In this document: piece after piece, positions 15,691 through 24,950 of the stretch
Layout: every line of letters begins with the position of its first letter
Numbering within the stretch: position 1 is the stretch's first letter
Assembly: GCA_948471115.1 (NCBI GenBank)
Contig: CAOKRJ010000012.1
Location: forward strand, 1 to 32,390
DNA from: an uncultured Clostridium sp.
Lineage (GTDB): Bacteria > Bacillota > Clostridia > TANB77 > CAG-508
Direction: 5' to 3'
DNA: 32,390 nucleotides
Notes under the pieces: model-generated
The model's database searches: none
What the model saw: the letters and a program-made list of their open reading frames with translations, nothing else
What the model was told of the DNA's origin: nothing
Made by a program: the position numbers and the translations under genes

Positions 15691-16002
15691 TTGAAAAAGA
15701 GAAAAAGAATTACTAGAGGAATGAATAGGATAAACGAGATTTTAGAAATGCCAGCAGAAGTAGTATCAGACACACCAAAAATCTCAATACTTGGATTTGG
15801 TGAAATGTTAATAGAAAATTATAAAAACATAATAGAATACGAAAGTTTCTATATAAAAATAAACACACACATAGGAGTAATAAATGTAAATGGATTCAAT
15901 CTAAACCTAATACAAATGAACCAAGACGATATGAAAATTACAGGAAAAATTGACAGTATAGATTTTGAAAACTATGAAGAAGATGATATGGAGGAAAAGT
16001 AA
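15691..16002 (+). CDS. yqfC: Sporulation protein YqfC
   Basis: A 103-residue protein of the YabP/YqfC family. AAAAGGAGAT sits before a TTG start. The pattern RGMNRINEILEMPAEVV, then ISILGFGEMLIENYKNIIEY and VINVNGFNLNLIQMNQDDMK is that of YqfC, which is made in the mother cell under sigma-E in Bacillus and works with YqfD. It directly abuts the yqfD gene (GTG start next to the stop), as in other spore formers. I could not place a confident sigma-E promoter upstream. Confidence 0.88.
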   Translation: MKKRKRITRGMNRINEILEMPAEVVSDTPKISILGFGEMLIENYKNIIEYESFYIKINTHIGVINVNGFNLNLIQMNQDDMKITGKIDSIDFENYEEDDMEEK

Positions 16003-17197
16003 GTGATATTTAAAATCTTGTTAAGTTATATTTGTGGATATGTAAATATATCAGTAGAAGGATACTTTATAGAAAGATTTATAAACATGTGTATAAGTAA
16101 AAGGATATTACTATGGAACACCAAAAGGGATAAATCTACATATATGCAAACAAATATCAGCATAAAAGATTTTAAAAAAATAAAGGAAGTAGCCAATAAA
16201 ACCAAATGCAGAATAAATATAAACAGGAAAAAGGGATTGCCATTTATACTAAACAGATACAAAAAAAGAAAAATATTTGTATTAGCATTATTGGCAATAA
16301 TTATTAGTATATTAGGTACATCCAGATATATATGGAATATTGAGATATTAGGGAATGAAAAAATAGATGCACAAGAAATATTACAACAAATAAATGAAAA
16401 GGGAATAACAATAGGAGCACAGAAAGCGAAAATAGACACAGAAGAGATAATAAGACAAATAAGACTAAAAAGAGATGATATAGCATGGATGAGTATAGAC
16501 TTAAACGGAACAAATGCAATAATAAAAATAGTAGAAAACACTGAAAAACCAGAGATAATAAACAAAAACGAATATTGTAACATAGTAGCAAACAAATCAG
16601 GAGTAATAACGAAAATAAATGCTAAAACTGGTACACCCGCAGTAAAAATTGGAGACGTTGTAACAAAAGATACAATACTTGTAGGACGGATGGATGGAAG
16701 GAAAATATACAGGAACAAGATATGTACATAGTGAAGCGGAAATAGAAGCAAGAGTTTGGTATGAAGCAACTAAAAGCAAGACGTATAAACAAGAAGAAAA
16801 GAATTATACAGGAAACTCTGAAAAAAGATATACTGTAAAATTGAATAATTTTCAAATAAATTTATATAAAAGTCTTCCAAAATTTGAAAAATATGATACA
16901 ATAAATGAAAGAAAAAGATTAAAGATATTTTCCGATTTCTATTTACCAATTGAGTTAGGGATAGACGAATATCAGGAAACCACTAGTATAGAAAAAGAAT
17001 ATACATATGAAGAACTAAAAAATATACTAGTAGAAGAACTCGAAGAAGAACTATCCGTAAAAATTAAAGACAAAGCAAACCCCATAAATAAACAAATAAA
17101 TGTAAAAGAAATAGATGGAGGATTAGAAGTACAATTAATATATGAAATATTGGAAAATATTGGAGAAGAAAAAAAGATAGAAATGAACGCAGAATAA
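16003..17197 (+). pseudogene. yqfD: Sporulation protein YqfD, one-base frameshift
   Basis: From a GTG at 16003 (GGAGG in the end of yqfC) the frame encodes the YqfD pattern: a short N-terminal domain, a membrane helix (about 89-105, FVLALLAIIISILGT), and a FtsQ/POTRA-like part (NIEILGNEKIDAQEIL). The expected continuation ILVGGWMEGKYTGTRYVH is broken by an inserted C at about 16687. The downstream frame, from about 16688 to 17197, supplies GWMEGKYTGTRYVHSEAEIE and the rest. Without the C the product would be 397 residues, matching the usual size (398 in B. subtilis). YqfD is needed for late sporulation (stage IV) in Bacillus. The break may be real or an assembly error. Confidence 0.85.
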
Positions 17198-17225
17198 AGT
17201 GCAAAAGAAAGGAATGATATTAAAT

Positions 17226-18470
17226 ATGGCAGAAAAGGGACTAAGACTAGCAAAGACAGATGGTGCATTTTTCTCTAAAATAACCACAACAATAACAAAA
17301 CTATTAATACCAACAAAAATAGGAATAAATGGAATGCTAATTTCCATGAAAAGAAACAATGTTGTAAAAACATACCATGAATATGTAAATCATGACCAAA
17401 AAAGTAAAGAAAGTAAAGCAAACTTAGAAAAAAAATACGAGAACGCAGTAGTATTATATTTAGAAGCTCTAGATAAATATATAATGGAATCAGTATATAA
17501 AAGAGTAAAAAACAAAATAGCCACAACATATGAAGAAAGTGCACTATCAAAATATTATAATGTTGTAAATTTAAAAGAAACACAATATGTAGAATACAAA
17601 TACAAAAAACAAGAATTCCTATTAGAATTAGACTATGAAAGTTTAAAAAGTAACAAAAAAGAAAAAATTCTAGGAAAATACAAAACATTTTATGCAGATA
17701 AAATGAATAGTCTATATAAAGGACTATTAAAAAATTATTCAGTACAACTGGCAGACAAAGTAGTCAGTGAAAGTGAAGAAAACAAAGAAAAAATATATAA
17801 TGACATATTTGAAAATCTAGAAAAATACACTACAAACATATTACCAATAAAAATCGAAGAAGGAACAGAACCAGCATATAAAGACATAGTATATCTATAT
17901 GATAAATTCAACTCATTTTTAACAGGAAAACTAGACAAAAGAGACATAATAGACAAAAGAATGACACTATTAGGTATAAGTAGAAAACTATTTACACACA
18001 GTTTACCATTAGTAGTAGCAGAACAATGTTATGAAAGTCTATTAAAAGAAACTAGACACTTAATAATAAGCAGTCCAAACAGCAAAAAACAAAGCATGGT
18101 ATATGAATTATTATTAACACTACTAGAAGACTACAACATAAACTTATTATCAACAAAGTTATATTGGGAAAAGCCAGTAGAAAAAGAAGAATATCAAAAA
18201 TTTTGGAATAAGTATCAGGAAATAGAAAAAGCAAAAGGTTCAGCGGAACAAAAAGAAAAGCAAAAACAAATATTATACATAAAAAGTGATATACAAAAAA
18301 TACAAGGGACAGGCTTACAATCAAAACATGTAGTACAATTCTATAAAAAGAAATTAGTTGAACTAGGAGCAATGAGACATATAAAAGACATATATGCAAA
18401 AACCACAAATGTAAAGCTAACAGGATCAGAAAAAATCAAAACAATAATTGCCAATTCATCAAAGAACTAG
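17226..18470 (+). CDS. Uncharacterised 414-aa protein between yqfD and ybeY
   Basis: A large lysine- and glutamate-rich, mostly helical soluble protein (LRLAKTDGAFFSKITTTITK near the start, QYVEYKYKKQEFLLELDYES midway). I recognise no domain. Possible starts are GTG 17199, ATG 17214 and ATG 17226; the last has AAAGGA 12 nt upstream and is preferred. In many Firmicutes phoH lies between yqfD and ybeY. This protein has no Walker A motif and is not PhoH. Its position and strand suggest co-transcription with the sporulation genes or with ybeY, but no function can be inferred. Confidence 0.7.
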   Translation: MAEKGLRLAKTDGAFFSKITTTITKLLIPTKIGINGMLISMKRNNVVKTYHEYVNHDQKSKESKANLEKKYENAVVLYLEALDKYIMESVYKRVKNKIATTYEESALSKYYNVVNLKETQYVEYKYKKQEFLLELDYESLKSNKKEKILGKYKTFYADKMNSLYKGLLKNYSVQLADKVVSESEENKEKIYNDIFENLEKYTTNILPIKIEEGTEPAYKDIVYLYDKFNSFLTGKLDKRDIIDKRMTLLGISRKLFTHSLPLVVAEQCYESLLKETRHLIISSPNSKKQSMVYELLLTLLEDYNINLLSTKLYWEKPVEKEEYQKFWNKYQEIEKAKGSAEQKEKQKQILYIKSDIQKIQGTGLQSKHVVQFYKKKLVELGAMRHIKDIYAKTTNVKLTGSEKIKTIIANSSKN

Positions 18471-18521
18471 CTTAAACATACTAATTATGTTCTAAAAAAT
18501 TACAAAAAAGAAGGTGTTCTA

Positions 18522-18989
18522 ATGGAACAAATAACAGATATAAACTATGAACAAATAGAAAAAAGTGAGGAATATGAAAAACTAATATGCCAAATCGTAG
18601 AAAAGTGTTTCAAGGAAGAACAATTAGACAAAACCGACTTATATCTTAGTATAACACTATCAAACGAAGAATACATACAAAAAATAAATAAACAAACAAG
18701 AGACATAGACAAACCAACAGACGTTCTATCATTTCCAATATTTGAAAAAGAAGAAATACCAAAAGAAAAAACAGGGATACCAGATGTATTAGGAGATATA
18801 ATCATCTGTATACCAATAATTGAAAAACAAGCAAAAGAATATGAGCACAGTATAGAAAGAGAACTAGCATACATGGTAGTACATGGATTTTATCATCTAA
18901 TGGGATATGACCATATAGAAGAACAAGACAAAAAGGAAATGCGAAAAAAGGAAGAAAACATATTATCAAAATTAGAGATATTAGACTAA
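18522..18989 (+). CDS. ybeY: rRNA maturation RNase YbeY
   Basis: A 155-residue zinc endoribonuclease involved in 16S rRNA 3' maturation and ribosome quality control. The metal motif HGFYHLMGYDH is at residues 121-131 (His121, His125, His131). The conserved TDVLSFP (66-72) and GDIIIC (91-96) blocks are present. AAGAAGGTG before the ATG supports the start. The position after yqfC/yqfD is the usual Firmicute context. Confidence 0.92.
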   Translation: MEQITDINYEQIEKSEEYEKLICQIVEKCFKEEQLDKTDLYLSITLSNEEYIQKINKQTRDIDKPTDVLSFPIFEKEEIPKEKTGIPDVLGDIIICIPIIEKQAKEYEHSIERELAYMVVHGFYHLMGYDHIEEQDKKEMRKKEENILSKLEILD

Positions 18990-19031
18990 AATATATCTAA
19001 TAATTGATCCTACAATGAAAGGAAGGAAGAA

Positions 19032-20066
19032 ATGAAAAATAAAGGACTAATAGTAATATTAATAGTAGTAGTAATAATATTAGGAATACTAATAGGAACA
19101 AAGCTTGTAGGAAAAGAAGAAAAAACAAACGCAAACCCAGACGAACAAGAAAACACAACACAAGAAGAAGAAACCAAAAATACAGGAATCAAAACATGGT
19201 CAGGAAACTCAAGAAGTGTAGCAATAATGATAGACAATGTAGGAGAAGCAAAACCACAAGCAGGTCTAAACGAAGCAGCAATAGTATATGAAATAACAGT
19301 AGAAGGAGGACTTACAAGGCTTCTTGCAGTATATAAAGACATAAAAAACAGAGAAGAGACAATAGGACCAGTAAGAAGTGCAAGACCAGTATTCATAGAC
19401 TATGCACTAGAAAATGACAGCATATTTGTACACTTTGGATATAGTAAAAGAGCAGAAGAAGATATAGAGAAACTAAAAATTAACAATGTAAATGGGTTAG
19501 TAACAGAATCAGCATTTTGGAGAACATCAGAAAAGAAAGCACCACACAATGTATTAACAAACATGAAAAAAATAATGGAATATGCAGAAAAAAGAGAATA
19601 TAAAACAACATCAACACAAAAAAGTGTATTAAAATATGTTCAAAACGAAATAGAATTAGAAAATGGACAAACAGCAGATACAGTAAACATACCATACACA
19701 GCAAGCCATAAAGTAACATTCAAATATAATCCAGAAGCAAAACTGTACGAAAGATATGTAAATGGAAAAGTAGAAAAAGACATGGTAAGCCAAGAAACAA
19801 GAATTACAAAGAATATCATAATAACATTTGCACACAACTATACAACAGATGAAGATGCAGGATATGGAAGACAAGAAATAGAAAATATAGGAAGCTTAGA
19901 AGGATATTACATAACAAATGGAAAAGCAATAAAAATAAAATGTTCAAAATCATCAAGAAATGCACAAACAGTATACAAAGATGAAAGCGGAAAAGAAATA
20001 AACGTAAATGACGGAAACACATACATACAAATAGTACCAATAGACACAAAAGTAGCATTTGAATAA
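19032..20066 (+). CDS. DUF3048 (YerB-like) exported protein
   Basis: A 344-residue protein with an N-terminal membrane anchor (residues 5-23, GLIVILIVVVIILGILIGT) and a low-complexity acidic linker (about 30-55). No lipobox cysteine is visible, although YerB of Bacillus is a lipoprotein. The DUF3048 domain begins with SVAIMIDNVGEAKPQAGLNE and continues VYEITVEGGLTRLLAVYKD, GPVRSARPVFIDYA and FVHFGYSKRAEEDI. A YerB C-terminal part covers roughly 200-340. It probably acts outside the membrane; the biochemical role is not known to me. GGAAGG precedes the ATG. The gene ends the cluster before the IS-rich stretch. Confidence 0.85.
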   Translation: MKNKGLIVILIVVVIILGILIGTKLVGKEEKTNANPDEQENTTQEEETKNTGIKTWSGNSRSVAIMIDNVGEAKPQAGLNEAAIVYEITVEGGLTRLLAVYKDIKNREETIGPVRSARPVFIDYALENDSIFVHFGYSKRAEEDIEKLKINNVNGLVTESAFWRTSEKKAPHNVLTNMKKIMEYAEKREYKTTSTQKSVLKYVQNEIELENGQTADTVNIPYTASHKVTFKYNPEAKLYERYVNGKVEKDMVSQETRITKNIIITFAHNYTTDEDAGYGRQEIENIGSLEGYYITNGKAIKIKCSKSSRNAQTVYKDESGKEINVNDGNTYIQIVPIDTKVAFE

Positions 20067-20175
20067 TAACTATTAAAAAAGTAGTTATAATGCTTTATGA
20101 AATTTTTAAAAGTATCGAAGATTAAAATAATGAATATTGTATAATAAAATGCACGTTATAGAATAAAAGTATAGG

Positions 20176-20244
20176 CACATAATTAAAAATCAAATAAAAT
20201 GTTAGTTGCGAGACTAAACATTTTATTTGATTTTTAATTATGTG
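20176..20244. repeat. Long perfect inverted repeat (28-bp arms)
   Basis: Arms 20176-20203 and 20217-20244 are exact complements around a 13-nt interval whose ends can extend the stem by three pairs past a single bulge. The stem is A/T-rich and has no T-run after either arm. It lies 110 bp after the DUF3048 gene and just before an IS30 relic. It may be a strong hairpin terminator, a miniature transposable element or a leftover of a palindromic insertion. Confidence 0.7.
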
Positions 20245-20269
20245 TCAAGAACAGTATAGCACAAAGAAG

Positions 20270-20610
20270 AAATCAAGAAAATGAAACAGCAAAAAGAACA
20301 AATTTAAAAATAGGAAATGATATGAAATTAGCAAAATTTATCGAAAAAGAAATTAAAGAAAAAGAAGTTCACCAGAGGTACTAGAATATAAAATAAAACA
20401 ATATAAATTTGCAACGACAATATGTTTTAAGACAATATATAACTATATTGATAAAGAAATAATAGAAGTAGAAAGAAAAGATTTAACATGTGGAAAATAC
20501 AACAAAAAGGAAAAGATAAAAAAAGAAGAATCTGAAAATTTAAAACCAAATAAAGAAGGAAAGACAATACATGACAGACCAGAAGGTTTAGAAAAAAGTA
20601 GAGTGTATGA
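20270..20610 (+). pseudogene. IS30-family transposase relic
   Basis: Across at least one frameshift and a stop this reads NLKIGNDMKLAKFIEKEIKE, then SPEVLEYKIKQYKFATTICF followed by KTIYNYIDKEI, then KEGKTIHDRPEGLE. These match the middle of IS30 transposases (KIGxD..LA.FIE, SP..I, TLYNYID, ERP). Both termini are missing. The remaining DNA of 20067-20770 holds the long hairpin and a short stem (ATAACTA/TAGTTAT) right after the DUF3048 stop; I see no other gene there. Confidence 0.6.
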
Positions 20611-20712
20611 AAATCTTCATTTTTATGTATTTCGTAGTAAGTATCTAAGCTAGTTTTAGCATTATTTAAAATAGATATGTCACAAGTAGATTGAAAATAA
20701 AATATTGAAAGA

Positions 20713-21743
20713 GAGTACCAAAAATGATATTGTTTAAATCACGACAAATAAACAGTATTGGAGGTACTCTCTTATGGGTAATAATATCACACAAAAATTA
20801 AAATATAAAGAGTCTGTAGTAAAATTTTCATATAAATATAATGTAACAAAGGCAGCAATTAAATTTAATGAATGCAGAAGAACAATATATAGATGGAGGA
20901 AAAGATACGATGGAACCTTAAAAAGTTTAGAGGATAAATCAAGGAGACCACATTATCATCCAAATCAACATACAGAAGAAATAAAAATGATAAAGAATTT
21001 TAAGAATAACAATAAAGAAACAGGATTAGTAGTATTATGGGTAAAATTGAGAGAGGCAGGAGATACAAGGACAGTGCAAGGATTATATCACGTATTACAA
21101 AGGCTAGGAATATATGAAAAGGTACCAAGCAAGAAAAAAGAAAATGAACCATCAGAATGGGTAACAAGGACGTATCCAGGAGAAAAAGTACAAGTAAATG
21201 TAAAATATGTACCAAAAGTATGTATGAGTCCAGAATTACAGGAGATGGGAGAGAAATATTATCAATATACAGAAATAGATGAATATACGAGAATAAGATA
21301 TACATGGTTTACAAATGCACATGAAACATATGCATCGAGTGAATTTGTAAAAAGATTAGTAAGATATTTTCCATTTAAAGTAAAGACAATACAAACAGAA
21401 AATGGATTTGAATTTACGAATAGATTAAGTTGGAATGGATTTTTAAAAGAGAAAAAGCCACTATTTGAAAATACATTAGATAAGCTAGGGATAGAATATA
21501 AAGTAATAAAACCACATACACCAAAACAAAATGGAAGAGTATAAAGAAGTCATAGAGAAGATCAAGAAAGATTTTACTACAAAAGAGTATTTTGTAGTTT
21601 AGAAAATCTAAGGAATAGAGGAGCAGATTGGAGAAAGGAATATAATAATTTTCCGATGAGACCATTAGGAGGGCTGATCCCCAACGAGTTCCTAAAAAAG
21701 TATAAAAGTCAAGAGGAATCGGTTGTAACAATATAGGGTACTC
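20713..21743 (+). mobile_element. Dead IS481/IS3-like insertion sequence
   Basis: One transposase gene fills the unit. GAGTACC near 20715-20721 and GGTACTC near 21737-21743 are inverted and could be part of the terminal repeats; the exact ends are uncertain. The transposase is inactive by its sequence, so any movement would need an enzyme supplied from elsewhere. Confidence 0.5.
20774..21736 (+). pseudogene. DDE transposase (IS481/IS3-like) with all three predicted catalytic positions altered
   Basis: An N-terminal helix-turn-helix domain (VTKAAIKFNECRRTIYRWRK) is followed by an integrase-core domain. From family patterns the catalytic residues should lie in VQVDVKYVP, QTDNGFEFT and GRVERSHR. 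Here they read VQVNVKYVP (D to N), QTENGFEFT (D to E) and GRV-stop-RSHR (GAA to TAA at 21542-21544). After the stop the frame stays open to 21736 (RSHREDQERFYYKRVF through PLGGLIPNEFLKKY), so the stop is a point mutation. GGAGG precedes the ATG. A truncated relative is on the minus strand at 25890-26200. Confidence 0.8.
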
Positions 21744-21821
21744 AAAGTATATATTTTTCAAAAAAGTGTGACATATGTTTGACAAACCTACATACCGAAG
21801 ATTAAAATTTTATAATATTTA

Positions 21822-21850
21822 TTGATATGGTGATTCATTTATGATATAAT
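21822..21850 (+). promoter_or_regulatory. Strong sigma-A promoter of the 34-aa peptide gene
   Basis: TTGATA and TATAAT are separated by exactly 17 bp, 48 bp before the ATG of the small gene. Only one base departs from the consensus hexamers. Confidence 0.8.
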
Positions 21851-21898
21851 ATTAAAAGAAAGGTTCGAGAACACAAAGTAAGGAGAAGGAGAGAAATA

Positions 21899-22003
21899 AT
21901 GAAACCATGGAAGAAAAAAAATAATCGGATAGGGAGCTATTTAATAATAGGCTCTTGGGTTATTATCGTAATATGTATAGTTATATTGATAATTATACAT
22001 TAG
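21899..22003 (+). CDS. 34-aa single-pass membrane peptide
   Basis: The peptide has a positively charged start (MKPWKKKNNRIGSY) followed by a hydrophobic helix of about 20 residues rich in Ile, Val and Leu and ending IIIH. AAGGAGAAGGAGAG lies before the ATG. It has its own near-consensus promoter and a terminator that starts 2 nt after the stop, so it is a self-contained transcription unit of about 180 nt. The size, charge pattern and isolation resemble type I toxin peptides and other small membrane proteins. No antisense RNA promoter was identified, so the toxin reading is only a suggestion. Confidence 0.65.
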   Translation: MKPWKKKNNRIGSYLIIGSWVIIVICIVILIIIH

Positions 22004-22004
22004 T

Positions 22005-22034
22005 AAAAGAGGAGCGGTGTACTGCTCCTCTTTT
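22005..22034 (+). terminator. Terminator of the small membrane-peptide gene
   Basis: A perfect 11-bp stem AAAAGAGGAGC/GCTCCTCTTTT with an 8-nt loop starts 2 nt after the stop codon and ends in Ts. Its A-run also allows termination in the opposite direction, toward the end of the minus-strand DUF2207 gene. Confidence 0.85.
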
Positions 22035-22087
22035 ATGGTGTATAGCATAGGAAGAGATAAAAGGGTAAATAAGAAATTTTGATATTT

Positions 22088-23803
22088 TTATTTTAACGGA
22101 ATCCTCCTCCGACCTCCGCCACCACCGAAGGAACCGCCACCACCGCCTCTAGAAGAGAATCCCCTTCCTCCAGCAGAGTAACTTTCTGCCCTAGCTTTTG
22201 CTGAAGTTGCCTTTGATATTGCATTTGTAGAACACATATGAATGAATATTATATTATCATAAGTACAATAACTTGATTGTTCTATTAATTCTGGATATAA
22301 TTCTTTGAATTCCTTTGCAACTTCTTTTGCAATTCCCATCATTTGTGCATATATTAAATATTCCTCAAATAAATGAACTTCTATTGCTTCTCTTTCATTT
22401 ATAAGCGTATATTCTTGAAGATACTTTTTTAATCCTGCTAATTGAATGGCTTCTTCCTTTAAGTGGTTAGTTGCTGTATATTGTTTGCTTTTAAATATTT
22501 TCATATTAGTTACTTCTTGAACAGTAATTAACCCTTCTGTAACTAATTTTTCTTTTTCTCTCTCGATTATTTTATCAAACCAAGTAAGTATTTTAGAATA
22601 GCACGTTTTACACCATTTTTCAAATTCTCTGTTTTCTAAAATTCCATCTACACTTGCTTCATATAACATTTTGAATAAAGCCTTTTCCTTCTCATCTATA
22701 ATTAATTCTGGATTTGTTTCATTCAAGATAACTACAGTATCTTCTCTTTTACGTATTGTTCCCAATTCTCTTTTTTCAATTCTAATTATAGATTCTTTGA
22801 GCCATTTTAATATAATTGAACCTAATACATCTGTTTTTTTGCTTATAATTCCATATTGATATGCTATATAATATGCTCTAAATATATCTTTATTACATGG
22901 TATATCTCTAAAGTAAGGTATATCTTTGCCTATCTGTTTTCCTGACTCTCCGAAGTTAAATTTCTCTTTGCTCTTTAATGCTAGAACTATTATAGTAAAA
23001 AATATAAAGTTAGAAAATATTATAATAATAGGTGTCAACATATTTACATAATTTGTTCCGAATGAATCATCTTCATATTTTGTGCTTCCTTCCTCTGCCA
23101 TTTGATAATAATGGTCAAAATTATAATTTAATTTATTATTTGCTTTAAATGTACCTAAAGGAAATTTTACTAATATTGTCATATATTCATTAGTTGCTAA
23201 GGCTCCATCTGATTGCATTTCTATGTATCCATTATAGACATATGCTGTACCACCATAGTTACCATATCCCCAGACATCTGTTGAGCTAGGGATATTAAAA
23301 TTTGTATGTATTTTTATATATACATTTCCTATCTGTGTTGAAAAATCATATGGTATTAATGTCCAATATATCATTTGTGAATCTGTAAGCTCTGACACGA
23401 AGTTTGTTATTTTATATTTTACTGTATATGTATGTGTGCTGTAACTGCTTATTCCCCAACAAAGTTCTACTCCGTTTGAAATTTTATTGATTCCAAATTT
23501 GTTTGCTTTACTCGATAATGTTCCTGAAGTATCCCATGTATTTAATTTTGTATATTGTGTATTACCATCTGCTACTGATAACATTGTAATTTCTGAATTT
23601 CCTAAATTATAGTATGGATGATAAACTTCTGTTCCATTATTAGTTGTACAATTCCAAATTTCAGTTACTATTGCTGTTCCATTGTCATCAATAGAAATAT
23701 CCATTGAAACTTTTTTTATGGTATTTGCATCTACTGTTTTAAATAAACTAAATACAAAAAGTGCAAATAATAAGATTATAAATGTTTTTAATATTTTTCT
23801 CAT
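22088..23803 (-). CDS. DUF2207 exported membrane protein with Gly-rich tail
   Basis: A 571-residue protein with a signal peptide (residues 1-26, ILKTFIILLFALFVFSLFKT). An extracellular beta-rich domain follows (IKKVSMDISIDDNGTAIVTE, then IYWTLIPYDFS). A membrane helix at about 255-278 (LTPIIIIFSNFIFFTIIVLA) leads to a long cytoplasmic helical part, and the C-terminus is glycine-rich (RGGGGGSFGGGGGRRRI). This order is that of the DUF2207 family, whose function is not known to me. A second membrane helix often found in the family near the C-terminal part is not obvious here. The start has a G-rich ribosome site (AAAGGGGG). It is monocistronic and divergent from ispH. Confidence 0.85.
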   Translation of the reverse strand: MRKILKTFIILLFALFVFSLFKTVDANTIKKVSMDISIDDNGTAIVTEIWNCTTNNGTEVYHPYYNLGNSEITMLSVADGNTQYTKLNTWDTSGTLSSKANKFGINKISNGVELCWGISSYSTHTYTVKYKITNFVSELTDSQMIYWTLIPYDFSTQIGNVYIKIHTNFNIPSSTDVWGYGNYGGTAYVYNGYIEMQSDGALATNEYMTILVKFPLGTFKANNKLNYNFDHYYQMAEEGSTKYEDDSFGTNYVNMLTPIIIIFSNFIFFTIIVLALKSKEKFNFGESGKQIGKDIPYFRDIPCNKDIFRAYYIAYQYGIISKKTDVLGSIILKWLKESIIRIEKRELGTIRKREDTVVILNETNPELIIDEKEKALFKMLYEASVDGILENREFEKWCKTCYSKILTWFDKIIEREKEKLVTEGLITVQEVTNMKIFKSKQYTATNHLKEEAIQLAGLKKYLQEYTLINEREAIEVHLFEEYLIYAQMMGIAKEVAKEFKELYPELIEQSSYCTYDNIIFIHMCSTNAISKATSAKARAESYSAGGRGFSSRGGGGGSFGGGGGRRRIPLK

Positions 23804-23940
23804 TAAACAACCCCCTTTTATATGAATATTATGACATATAGTTTATTTTTTATCAAGAGAAATATAAACTTTACTTATAATATTTTTTATGATATATTAT
23901 ATTTGAAATTAATGCGTTTAATATATTTTTGGAGGTTAAA

Positions 23941-24801
23941 ATGGAAATTATTGTAGGTAAAGCAAGTGGATTTTGTTTTGGTGTTAAAAAAGCAATAGAT
24001 GGAGCAGAAAGAGAATTACAAGAAAATAGAACAGTATATTGTTTAGGTAAAATTATACACAATGAAGAAGTTATCAAAGGTTTGGAGAGAAAAGGTCTTG
24101 TTATTATTGATAATATCTATGATGCTAAAGATGATGTTATTATTCGTGCTCATGGAGTACCTAAATATGTATATGATGTTGCAAAGGAAGAAAATATAAA
24201 ATTATTAGACTATACATGTCCATTCGTTTTAAAAATTCATGAAACTGCTTTAATGTATTCTAAGAATAACTACTTCATTTTTTTATTGGGAGTTAAAACT
24301 CACCCAGAGACCATAGGTACTATTAGCTTTTGTGGTAATAATTTCTATTTAATAGAGAATTTTGATGATATTGCTCCTGCTATTGATAAGTTTAATAATT
24401 CTAATATGAATGATTTATTAGTTATATCTCAAACCACTTTTAGCGTTTCTCTATTTGAAAATATTATTAATGAAATAAAAAATAATATACCTTCAAAAGT
24501 GAACCTTGAAATAAAAAACACTATTTGTAAAACAACTTCTATTCGACAAAAAGAAACAGAAGAAATCGCTAAAAAAGTAGATTTAATGATTATAATAGGA
24601 GACAAACATAGTTCTAATACAAAAAAACTATACGAAATTGCAAATGAAAATTGCATTAATAGTATACTTATACAAACTAAAGACGACATTAATCATGAGT
24701 ATTTACAAAAATTTAATAGAATTGGAATAATGGCTGGAGCGTCAACTCCTCAAAATATAATTCAAAGTGTTAAACAATTATGCTACGAAATAAAGAAATG
24801 A
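23941..24801 (+). CDS. ispH: 4-hydroxy-3-methylbut-2-enyl diphosphate reductase IspH
   Basis: A 286-residue iron-sulfur enzyme catalysing the last step of the MEP isoprenoid pathway, making IPP and DMAPP from HMBPP. The three cluster cysteines are in GFCFGVKKAI (Cys12), DYTCPFV and NTICKTTSIRQKE. The substrate-binding blocks GKIIHNEEV, RAHGVPK, HPETIGT (with the conserved Glu), QTTFS, GDKHSSNT and AGASTPQNII are all there. An in-frame TTG at 23929 overlaps the ribosome site, so the ATG at 23941 (GGAGG 6 nt upstream) is the start. There is no S1-domain fusion such as some clostridia have. Confidence 0.93.
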   Translation: MEIIVGKASGFCFGVKKAIDGAERELQENRTVYCLGKIIHNEEVIKGLERKGLVIIDNIYDAKDDVIIRAHGVPKYVYDVAKEENIKLLDYTCPFVLKIHETALMYSKNNYFIFLLGVKTHPETIGTISFCGNNFYLIENFDDIAPAIDKFNNSNMNDLLVISQTTFSVSLFENIINEIKNNIPSKVNLEIKNTICKTTSIRQKETEEIAKKVDLMIIIGDKHSSNTKKLYEIANENCINSILIQTKDDINHEYLQKFNRIGIMAGASTPQNIIQSVKQLCYEIKK

Positions 24802-24950
24802 AAAATATATAAAGAAGCCAGTTAAATATTAATTATAATAATCTTTCTGACACTTTGAATTACTAGGGTAGAAAGCCTTATAGTTATTATGTTTATAATA
24901 AAAAATTCTTTATGAAAGTGGATAATAAATAAGATAAAAAAATCAGAGAA

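Noticed and set aside
16026..16769. 247-codon minus-strand frame across yqfD
   Set aside because: Shadow of the conserved yqfD coding strand; hydrophobic composition is the complement of Lys/Asn/Ile-rich codons.
20774..21544. Intact 256-residue transposase
   Set aside because: The frame ends at a point stop replacing the catalytic Glu and continues afterwards; the other two predicted catalytic residues are also changed.
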